From positions 16,066,400-16,130,399 of the forward strand of contig JAVIAB010000160.1 of the NCBI GenBank assembly GCA_032433765.1: a stretch of DNA of 64,000 bases, given 5' to 3'. Below the pieces are notes generated by a model, which did not search any database, was not told the origin of the DNA, and saw only the letters and a list, made by a program, of their open reading frames with translations. Of this stretch, positions 55,869 to 64,000 are shown one piece after another (within the stretch, counting starts at the first letter, position 1; each line of letters begins with the position of its first letter). Source of the stretch: Megaustenia siamemsis (Eukaryota; Mollusca; Gastropoda; Stylommatophora; Ariophantidae). Both the position numbers and the translations under genes were made by a program.

Positions 55869-56593
55869 AAAAATAAAAAAAATAAAAAAAGGTATGTAAG
55901 AAGCTTTACGTGACAAGTGGACGACACAGACTAAACAACGTTTCGGCTCAATAGGCCTTCATCAGGAACAATAAAAAAAAACACACACACAAAACTGATA
56001 ACGAAACAACCAAAACAAAAACAATCGAAATGTGTTAAAGAAAACGACAAAAATAAATAAAACTATCCTGTGAAATCCAAAATAAAATCGCAACCAAGTG
56101 CGGCTGTCCTGAACGTCGAAAATCGTGCAAAAAAGTGCGTTAATGTACACAGAACCAGAGGAGTTAACACAGGGGTCAGTGTGCAAACACAAAGGAGAAA
56201 GAATCGAATAGTAGTCTGACAGGTGTAACAAGACGCTAAGAGTGAGATGTTTGAGAGTGGGGTACAATAAAAATAAATGAGGGGTAAGGAGCACAGAAAA
56301 AAAATTATAGAGGAGAACACCGAAGTGTCTCATAAGGGACTAGAGGAGAAGAACTATAAAAAGCATGACATTGTAAGTAGACCAAAGAACCCAAATATGT
56401 GTAGTAGAGAAGGCTATGCAAAAGGGAAGGAGCAACCAAAAGGAAACTATGCATATGAGTGTGATACATTCATACCTCTCGGGGTCAGCGAACCATACTG
56501 GACTATAAGGCGATTTTCCAAAGTATAGCGGCTGCGGTCGCCAGACTGACAAAGGACAATACCAGTGACACGGATGCCGTCTTTGCCTTTACC
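55869..56593. mobile_element. 725-bp insertion in LINE B
   Basis: Bounded by the 13-bp direct repeat TTCTTTGGTAGGG (55856-55868 and 56594-56606). The left end is A-rich (AAAAATAAAAAAAATAAAAA) and is followed by a block with CAACGTTTCGGCTCAATAGG. No coding domain recognised. The empty site is seen at 53704-53716. Confidence 0.85.
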
Positions 56594-57308
56594 TTCTTTG
56601 GTAGGGCTATGAATATTGATTTCATCATGTCGTCTGGTATATATCCGCTGTTGTAGATATCATTCAATATTTTTGTTATTATTTCTATTTTAAAATCACC
56701 CATGGCTTCAATTTCCTTCTTTAGTTATATTATCTGGTCCAGGAGCTTTGCCTGCTTTCATATTGCGCAAGGCATCTTCCACTTCTTCTCTGAGTATTTC
56801 TGGTCCTTTTCCGTTATCCTTAATATTTACTTCCGTTCGTTCATCATTATAAAGATCTTTAATTTAGTCTGTCCATCGTTCCCTTATGTTGTCTTGGTCA
56901 ATCTACAGTTCTCCTTCCTTTGATCTTAGACATCCAATTTTTTCTTGCGTGTTTCTTCCTGTTAATTCCTCAATTTGTTTGTATATAGCTTTAGCATCTC
57001 CTTTTTGTTGCATTTCAATCTCTTTGCATCTCTCTTTTAGCCATGCTTCTTTTGCTTCATTGCATTTTACTACAATTTCTTTATTTAATCTCTTATACTC
57101 ATCTTTTTTTTATTATTTCTTTTCTTGTATCCATTAGCTGCAAAATGTCATCTGTCATCCATTTCGTTCTTGAATTTGTCCTCACTGGTGGTATGAACTC
57201 TTTTGATGTTTGTTGCATTGATTCTTTTAGCATTTCCCACTGTTCATCAATGCTTTGTATCTTCTCTATTGCATTGTACCGGTTCTGAATTGTGATTTTA
57301 TATTTGTC

Positions 57309-58258
57309 TTACAGCTTCTTGTCTGATTTTAGTAAATCTAAATTTAACTTGATGTTAACTGAGGCTCGTTTTGTTGTTTTTAATTTTACTCTAAGCTTTC
57401 CAACAACTGGTACATGATCACTATTGCAATCTGCCCCTGGTCTAGTTTTCACACACGCCAGACTGTTTCTAAATCTATTGCTTATCATTATATAATCAAT
57501 TTGATTACGTGCGTTGTCTCCTGGGCTTTTCCATGTCCACAGACGTCTTGGATGTTGCTTAAACCAGGTGATTCCTATCATCAGTGTGTTCTTGCCCAGT
57601 CAATAAGTTTCTCACCTCTTTCATTCCTATCGCCTAAGCCATAATGACCAACTACTTCCTCAACTCTTTCCTTTCCTACTTTTGCGTTATAATCCCCTAG
57701 AACTATGGTGTTTTCATGTGGTTTGCATTTATGAAATGCCTCATTTAACTCGTTGCAAAATTTATCAATTGTTTCCTCTAGACTGTCTGCTGTTGGTGCA
57801 TAAACTTGTATAAGATTTATGTCTATTGACTTTCCATTCAATTTCACTAAAAGGACTCTGTCAGATATTGGGTAAAAGCCTTTCACTTTTCTTGCTCTTT
57901 CTGCACCCAAGATGATACCTACTCCTCTTTGGTGTTCAGTACCTCCAGAATAGATTATTTTATGTTTATCAGAATACATCTCCCCTGATCCGGTGTATCT
58001 TATTTCGCAATGTCCCAGTAATTGTAAACCCATTATTTTCATTTATTGTATGATGCTTTCTAGTTTACCCTTCTGCATGAGTATTCTCACATTCCAAGTA
58101 CCTATCTTTAGAGTTTGTTTTATCTTTATTTTGCTTACAGTAGCTTGATGACGATCGGGTATCACCTGTAGCACATGATGTCCCCTACCGAACGAGGGTT
58201 TTCCTTTGGAATCCCCCTTAACGTTGTTGTCGTTATTTATATTGTTGTGGCGATTCAT
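57309..58258 (-). pseudogene. LINE B endonuclease (EEP family)
   Basis: Two frames. The first (57581-58258) starts with IGTWNVRILMQKGKLESI, has a stop at 58043-58045, then VGIILGAERARKVKG, VYAPTADSLEETID and VLGDYNAKVGKE. The second (57309-57581) has WFKQHPRRLWTWKSPGD, NQIDYIMISNRFRN and CNSDHVPVVGKLRVK. The Asn-Val-Arg, Asp-Tyr-Asn and Ser-Asp-His landmarks are those of apurinic-type LINE endonucleases. The frames are out of register near 57581. Confidence 0.87.
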
Positions 58259-58292
58259 GATTGTACAAAGAAATTACGATGGTGGTTTTCTA

Positions 58293-58940
58293 ATGGATAC
58301 AAGAAGAAGAAATAAAGATAATAAAGATGAGTATAAGAGATTAAATAAAGAAATTGCAGTAAAATGCAATGAAGCAAAAGAAGCCTGGCTAAAAGAGAGA
58401 TGCAAAGATGGCTCAGGCAAAAGCAGCTTTCCAAAAAATGAGGAAGATACTATGCAATCCATTTTTGACAATAGAAACAAGAAAAAGAGTTCTTAAATGT
58501 TATGTAGAGCCAGTCTTAACATATGGATGCGAATCATGGACAACAGACAAGAAAATCACTGGAGTCTATAGAAATGTGGTTTTACAGAAGAATGTTGAGA
58601 ATACCATGGACAGCTAAGAAGTAATGGAAATGTTCTGAAAGAGGCCAAAGCAAAAAGATAGCTAATTTCCAATATTAGGAAGAAACAATCAACATTTTTT
58701 GGCCATGTAATGAGAAGAGAACAACTGGATTATATTGTAACAACTGGGAAAATTGATGGACGAAGATATAGTGGGAAGCAGAGAGAGAATATACTAGACA
58801 GCTTGAAAGAATGACTTGACAGAATGGCTTGGCAGAAGGTCAACAACAGAAATGATAGATAGCTTCCGAGATCGAAAGTTGTAGAGAGACATGATCACCT
58901 ACGCCAGCAGGTCCGGTACTTGATAATGATGATGTTTTAC
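58293..58940 (+). mobile_element. LINE B with internal deletion
   Basis: Starts in the linker region (KDEYKRLNKEIAVKCNEAKE, WLKERCKD) and jumps directly to the C-terminal domain (AQAKAAFQKMRKILCN in another frame), so the reverse transcriptase is missing. The join lies at AGATGCAAAGATGGCTCAGG, where the two parent regions both carry an AGATGCA-like stretch. The 3' end is complete (GGTCCGGTACTTGATAATGA). It sits head to head with the near-complete copy. Confidence 0.8.
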
Positions 58941-58998
58941 CTTTAAGCCGGTAAACGTCACATTTGAACACATGTATCATTCCCTGGCCGGTCATGAA

Positions 58999-59115
58999 TG
59001 AGAAAATATCCAGCTGTATGTAAAGTCTGTGTTTATTTTTGTGTGTATGTTTGTGTGTATGTTTGTGTTTATGTTTTCGTGTATGTTTGTGTTTATGTTT
59101 GTGTGTATGTGTATC
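58999..59115. repeat. TGTGTGTATGTT-type repeat
   Basis: Units TGTGTGTATGTT and TGTGTTTATGTT alternate about six to seven times at 59038-59110, with a degenerate left side. Confidence 0.85.
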
Positions 59116-59399
59116 CTTGGAAGATTTTAACTGAATACGATAGTGACTATTTTAAGAGATATAAAATTAACACAACTAATTAGCATCGATCCCACCATCG
59201 CATTTTCTCTCGATACCTAAAGTAACAAAGACGCGCATTAAAAACGTATCGAGTCAAATAAACGTCGTCTTGCTGTTTGAGGTCAGACTGTGAACATCAA
59301 AACATTATATAAACCCACTCCCGAACCCTTTAGGCGTGGACCTGAATCCTGGAGAACAGCGGTATAGGAAACATCAATACTTGCATCATCTCATACAAT

Positions 59400-60060
59400 C
59401 TCATCATCAACATCGAGTGCCGTCTCCGCAGCGAAGGTTGGCTACCATGGAGCGCTACTCTGCTCTGTCTCTTGCTTTGATGGTGCAGGTTGTCATAGGC
59501 TGATTTGTCCATCTTTTGATGTTACTCGTCCATGTTAGTCTTGGTCTGCCTCTGCCTCTTTTACCTTGTATTTTCCCCTCCAGGATTACTTTTAGTAGGC
59601 TGTTTTGTCTTTTAACATGGCCCAAAAATCGCATTTGTCTTGTTCTAATATTGTTTAGTAGTTCTCTTTTCATTTTTAGTTGTTTTAATACTTCATCGTT
59701 TGTTTTCTTTTCCTTCCATCCAATTCTACCTATTCTTCTATATATCCACATTTCAAAGGCTTCAATTCTCTGTTCTGTTTTCTTGTCTAATGTCCATGTT
59801 TCTGCACCATATAGGAATATTGAGAAGATGTAACATTCTGCTATTCTTAGTTTCAGCCCTGGTGTTATTTGTTTTGATGTTAGTATGTTCTTCATGACAT
59901 TAAAATTACTTTTTGCCATTCCTATTTTTTTGTTTATTTCAGTTGTACATTTTCCATCACTGGTTATAGTATGTCCAAGGTATTTGTAGTTCTGAACTGT
60001 CTCCAGGTCTATTCCTTCAATTTTGATATCCACTTGTGGGTTTTGAGTATTTCATACAAT
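59400..60060 (-). mobile_element. LINE A 3' half
   Basis: The best LINE A C-terminal frame (59455-60033, 192 codons): VQNYKYLGHTITSDGKC, YGAETWTLDKKTEQRIEAFE, WIYRRIGRIGWKEKK, FLGHVKRQNSLLK and GKRGRGRPRLTW. The frame is open to the 3' region with no stop. The 3' end has an (ATG)n-type tail near 59400. Confidence 0.85.
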
Positions 60061-60430
60061 CTACAGAATAAAAAATATCAGAATGTATCTTACAAAAATA
60101 TGTAGCAATCAAAATCTGTCAAATATTGGCGGCCAGGAGGAAATAACAGACAGATATTGGGGCTGGGAAGGTAATGAGCTAGGAAGAGATATATAAACCA
60201 TAAGCAAATGTGTCAATCTATGGGCGGAGAGAAGAGGAAAGCTGACGGGAAATAACTAGTGCAGAAATGTCCGCTAAGATTGGAGATGTGGTGAAGGTTG
60301 TCAGAGGGCGGATCTTAATAAAGGAACGTGGATGTTGATGGAGGATAGGGGTACTGGGCAATGTGTGGTCGAAGAGTGAGATAACAACAAAAGGAGGATA
60401 GATAACAAATAGTAAAAAATAAAACAATTA
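60061..60430. other. no gene recognised
   Basis: No domain, box or repeat partner recognised. Confidence 0.45.
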
Positions 60431-60431
60431 G

Positions 60432-60880
60432 AAGAAGATGAGGAAGAAGAAAAAGATAGTGATGATGATGATGATGGCGGTGATGATGATGATGGCGGTG
60501 ATGATGATGATGATGAAAACAAGAAGAAGATGGTGATAATGATGTTGCTGCTGCTGATGATGATGATGAAAACAAGAAGAATATGATGATAATGATGATG
60601 ATGATGGTGATGATGATGATGGTGATGATGATGATGATGATGGTGATGATGATCATGATGAAAACAAGAAGAATATGATGATAATGATGATGATGATGAC
60701 AATGATGATAATGATGATGATAATGGTGATAATGATGATGATGATGATGATAATAATGATGATGATGAAAACAAGAGAAATATGATGATAATAATGATGA
60801 TGATGATGAAGATGATGAAAACAAGAAGAATATGGTGATAATAATGATGATGATGAAAACAAGAAGAAGAAGACGAGGAA
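60432..60880. repeat. (GAT)n-rich array with GAAAACAAGAAG modules
   Basis: GAT/GGT/AAT triplets, interrupted five or more times by a block GAAAACAAGAAGAA (GATGATGAAAACAAGAAG). The block spacing suggests local duplications. All frames are by-products. Confidence 0.93.
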
Positions 60881-61104
60881 AACGAACATTCCCTCTTCAA
60901 CGTGGTGAGAAATACGTTGCACAGTTAGGAATGTAGCCCAGTGCATAGCCAAATATCAACATGTTTGTGTCTCGCTGTCCCTGGTCCCAGCCTTTTGACC
61001 AGTCCAGCCTGGATGATACCTTCGTAGCATCGCTACCACTAGAACAGCTCTTGGGGATATGAGAAATCAGGCTTCTTTCCCACTTTAAGCAACGGAAAAG
61101 AAGC

Positions 61105-61150
61105 GAAGAACAATATATGGTCCGCAATAGGATCGAACCTGTACTCCTTT
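61105..61150 (-). mobile_element. SINE-K head, inverted
   Basis: Reverse complement of the SINE-K head: minus strand GGTTCGATCCTATTGCGGAC followed by CATATATTGTTCTTCG. It faces the plus copy at 61195. Confidence 0.65.
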
Positions 61151-61154
61151 GCAC

Positions 61155-61620
61155 TTAAGTTAGCTGAGTTGACCGTGTTCCCTAGCGTTTGGCTTCACGT
61201 GGCTGTACCAAGGAGTACGGGTTCGATCCTGCTTCGGACCATATATTGTTCTTTGGGTTTGTTGTTTCCTGTTGTTGATTATTTGTCATTTTTCTGACTG
61301 CTGTAAACATACCCATTCCTCTGAAATGATTCGCTTAGTGTGGGATTTCCGGGTTTTCCTTTTAACCTTCAGGCTTACTATGATAGATGGCGATGAACTA
61401 CCCACAGCCAACTAAAGGTTTACTAAGGCCAGCGGACAGAAAATAAAACCGGAAACCTACCTACTAGCGTGACGTGTTCAAATAAATGAGATACAGACGG
61501 TAGACCTCACTCTACTAACAACCACCTCTGCTCGCAATCATGTGAACGTCATTCTAGTTGGTCGTTTTCCCTCTCACTCTCAGCAAGTAGACCTAAGTAA
61601 ATCTAATGTTGGCCGTGGTC
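61155..61620 (+). mobile_element. SINE-K, full copy
   Basis: Head with AGCTGAGTTGACCGTG (A-box-like) and GGGTTCGATCCTGC (B box), body with CATACCCATTCCTCTGAAAT and ACTAGCGTGACGTGTTCAAA, and the 3' part with CTCACTCTCAGCAAGTAGACC. It is the most complete copy in the window. Confidence 0.78.
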
Positions 61621-61940
61621 ACCTCTTCCCGCTTCTTTTGAGAGTTAAAGATATCTCGTGAGAGGTCTGATGGTGATGGCGCTGCCCATATCTAACCTAA
61701 ATAAGGAATGTAGAAAGCTTATGGCGATGAGAATAGAAAAGAACGATAATCGATTTCACACTGTACACAAATGACAGAAAACAAGAGAACAAGTAGTGGG
61801 TAACATTTTGAAAAATTGCTCAAACATCAGCAAAAAAGAAGGAAAGAAAGTGATAGATCGTCGAAACTAGAATCAGGCTATGTTTCTCCCTCGGTGTAGC
61901 TTCTTATATGTAAATTACTAAGTTATCACTCCAAAGAAAG
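61621..61940. other. no gene recognised
   Basis: Spacer between SINE-K copies, nothing recognised. Confidence 0.4.
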
Positions 61941-61959
61941 GTAATTTTCTTGGCAGGTC

Positions 61960-62240
61960 ACCCGTGAACGTACAAACTACATGACCTGTGCTCTAGAGTT
62001 TGGCTTTTCGTGGCAAGGCGCTGTGCCACTAAGTACGGATTCGATCCTGCTTTGGTCCATAAATTGTTCTTTGTTTTTTTTTTTTCTGTTGTTGATTATT
62101 TGTCATTTTTTCCGAGTGCTGTAAACATACCTCTTCCTCCGAATTGATTCTCTGATTATCGCCTCGGAAGTTTCCCTCTATAACAATATTAATTTATTAT
62201 TATTTGTCTACATGACATGCTCTACTCGAATGTGGTTAGA
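61960..62240 (+). mobile_element. SINE-K, diverged copy
   Basis: Head with GGATTCGATCCTGCTTTGG and body TGTAAACATACCTCTTCCTC, GAATTGATTCTCTGATTATC. It is truncated near 62180-62240. Confidence 0.72.
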
Positions 62241-62274
62241 AGATATTTATAGACACAATTACCGTCAGTAAATT

Positions 62275-62640
62275 GTAACCTTTAAAATGTGGATTTAGAG
62301 AAAGAATAGGAGGAATTGGTTGGAAAGAAAAGAAAACAAATGATGAAGCCTTAAAAGAATTTAAAATGAAAAGAGAACTACTAAATACAATTCAAACAAG
62401 AAAAATGAGATTTTTGGGGGGCATGTTAAAAGACACAGCAGCGAATTAAAAGTAATCTAGGAAAAGGAAAATCCAAGGTAAAAGAGGCAGAGGCAACTGT
62501 AGACTAACATGGACGAGTAACATGAAAAGATGGAGAGGCCAGCTTATGACAACCTGTACTATCAAAGGAAGAGACACAGCGGAATGACGCTCCATGGTAG
62601 CCAACCTTCGATGCGGAGACGGCATATAATGATGATTAAT
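62275..62640 (+). mobile_element. LINE A 3' end
   Basis: Plus-strand reading: ERIGGIGWKEKKTNDEA, MKRELLNTIQTRKMRF, RGRGNCRLTWTSN in broken frames. It ends GCGGAGACGGCATATAATGATGATT. Confidence 0.8.
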
Positions 62641-62674
62641 TACAGTTTGGAGTTTTCTGTTTCTAGCGCTAACC

Positions 62675-63315
62675 ATTACCACCGATATCTGTGAGCCTGC
62701 CCGCTGAGAGGGAACTGACCTATAGTCGTGACGTTTTCATTGCCACCGATATCTGTGAGCCTGCCCGCTGAGAGGGAACCGACCTATAGTCGTGACGTTT
62801 TCATTGCCACCGATATCTGTGAGCCTGCCCGCTGAGAGGGAACCGACCTATAGTCGTGACGTTTTCATTGCCACCGATATCTGTGAGCCTGCCCGCTGAG
62901 AGGGAACTGACCTATAGTCGTGACGTTTTCATTGCCACCGATATCTGTGAGCCTGCCCGCTGAGAGGGAACCGACCTATAGTCGTGACGTTTTCATTGCC
63001 ACCGATATCTGTGAGCCTGCCCGCTGAGAGGGAACCGACCTATAGTCGTGACGTTTTCATTGCCACCGATATCTGTGAGCCTGCCCGCTGAGAGGGAACC
63101 GACCTATAGTCGTGACGTTTTCATTGCCACCGATATCTGTGAGCCTGCCCGCTGAGAGGGAACCGACCTATAGTCGTGACGTTTTCATTGCCACCGATAT
63201 CTGTGAGCCTGCCCGCTGAGAGGGAACCGACCTATAGTCGTGACGTTTTCATTGCCACCGATATCTGTGAGCCTGCCCGCTGAGAGGGAACCGACCTATA
63301 GTCGTGACGTTTTCA
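62675..63315. repeat. 64-bp satellite, SINE-derived
   Basis: Ten nearly identical units of TGCCACCGATATCTGTGAGC, CTGCCCGCTGAGAGGGAACC, GACCTATAGTCGTGACGTTT and TCAT. A single C/T position (GAACC/GAACT) is the main variant. The unit resembles the SINE-K 3' part, and the last unit continues into SINE-K body sequence at 63315. Confidence 0.96.
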
Positions 63316-63570
63316 ACATCGAGAGCAGTGGCGGCTGTGGGTACAATAAGGTCAGCCATCTATAGCTCGAGACGTCACAAGTATTGGGTGTTTTCTGGGC
63401 AGGCTCAGAGAAATCGGTGTCGACGCGCTGACAATAGCCACCTATACTTTTACTTAGGCTTCCAGGTCGACAGGAAATTCAGGAAAACCTCCAACTAGCG
63501 TGACGTTTACAGCTTTGCGAGCAGGGGTGGTTGTTGGTAGAGAGATGTCAGCCGCCTTCTTCAGAGGACA
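63315..63570 (-). mobile_element. SINE-K body fragment
   Basis: Same block as 33265-33560: AGCAGTGGCGGCTGTGGGTA, GGTCAGCCATCTATAGCTC and CTAGCGTGACGTTTACAGC. Confidence 0.68.
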
Positions 63571-63629
63571 CCTCTATACCTCAATAGTAAAGGGTTCGAA
63601 GAAAGCATTCATCTGCTCAAGGCTAGTCA

Positions 63630-64000
63630 CGTCGAAGAAGAAGAAAGAGAAGAAAAGAAAAAAGAAGATGAAGGAGAATGAAAAAAAAAGAAGAAAACGG
63701 AGAAGAAAAGAAATGAAGATGGAGAGGAAGAATAAAAAGTAGAAGAAGGAGAAAAGAAAGAAAAAAAGAGGAAGAGGATGGAGAAGAAAAAAGAACAAGT
63801 AGAAGAGGATGGAGAAGTAGAAGAAAAAAGAAGAAAGAAAGACGGAGAAGAAAAAGAGGAAGCAGAGGAAGATGGAGAAGAAAAGAAAAGAAGAAGATGG
63901 AGAAGAAAATAAAAAGAGGAAGAAGGAGAATGAAAAAAAGAGGAAGAGGAAGGAGAAGAAGAAGAATGAGACAGAGAAAATAAAAAGAAGAATAAGGAGA
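63630..64000. repeat. GAA-rich purine tract to window edge
   Basis: Imperfect GAA/AAG/GGA array on the plus strand, running off the right edge. Its frames are by-products. Confidence 0.93.

Larger units (their letters stand above)
54545..58290 (-). mobile_element. LINE B, near-complete RTE/BovB-like retrotransposon
   Basis: About 3.0 kb of LINE once the 725-bp insert (55869-56593) is removed, from a 5' end near 58290 to the GAT-tailed 3' end at 54545 (CATCATCATCATCAAGTACC on plus). Order: endonuclease, linker, reverse transcriptase, C-terminal domain. It is damaged by a nonsense codon at 58043-58045, frame changes near 57581 and 55160, and the insert. It is the reference copy used for the other LINE B fragments. 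Confidence 0.88.

Noticed and set aside
60301..60952. Three overlapping minus frames rich in Ser, His, Ile
   Set aside because: Generated by the GAT array.

Overview
The window looks like repeat-dominated nuclear DNA of an animal, most likely an invertebrate such as a mollusc. That inference rests on many RTE/BovB-like non-LTR retrotransposon fragments, several tRNA-derived SINE families, a Polinton/Maverick element, a hAT remnant and very abundant micro- and minisatellites. I found no host protein-coding gene, rRNA or tRNA gene I could defend. The species assignment is inference only.

The centrepiece is a Polinton (Maverick, adintovirus-like) element at 10039-18516. It is 8,478 bp long, has terminal inverted repeats of about 290 bp, AG...CT termini and a perfect 6-bp target-site duplication, TACGTA. 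It carries an adenovirus-like virion module on the minus strand. Reading leftward from the right end the order is: packaging ATPase, a tiny hydrophobic ORF, a conserved coiled-coil protein, retroviral-type integrase, a small membrane protein, a penton-like fragment, a pVI-like minor capsid protein, the double-jelly-roll major capsid protein, an adenain-like cysteine protease, and two unrecognised ORFs, one with an internal 249-bp duplication. A family B DNA polymerase remnant runs on the plus strand toward them. Nearly every large gene has stops, frameshifts or lost catalytic residues, and the polymerase lacks its front two thirds. The element sits inside a LINE remnant (local name family C), which in turn is embedded in a 25-bp minisatellite.

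I use local letters for the retrotransposon families. LINE A (motif EAFEMWIYRR) and LINE B (LESVEMWFYRRM) are RTE/BovB-like. LINE C (LNAFENKCLR), D, E, F ([14 protein letters not shown]) and H are further non-LTR fragments, and a separate RNase H-bearing LINE lies at 8.2-8.7 kb. The best LINE B copy (54545-58290, minus) keeps endonuclease, reverse transcriptase and C-terminal domain but is interrupted by a 725-bp insertion with a 13-bp duplication. SINE1, SINE2, SINE-I, SINE-J and SINE-K are tRNA-headed families. Several LINE families end in GAT or GAA tails, and some long GAT/GAA arrays lie directly at such ends.

Layout: 0-10 kb holds an 11-bp minisatellite, LINE A/B/C/D/F pieces, SINEs and the RNase H LINE. 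10-18.5 kb is the Polinton. 18.5-28 kb holds the right half of LINE C and the 25-, 49-, 61- and 40/37-bp tandem arrays. 28-32 kb is low-repeat DNA with a hAT transposase end. 32-47 kb is a mosaic of SINEs, LINEs and microsatellites, including a 1.25-kb GAA/GAT array and an ATCT/ATCC array. 47-64 kb holds an inverted-repeat element, nested LINE B and SINE-K copies, a SINE-derived 64-bp satellite, and a GAA-rich edge.
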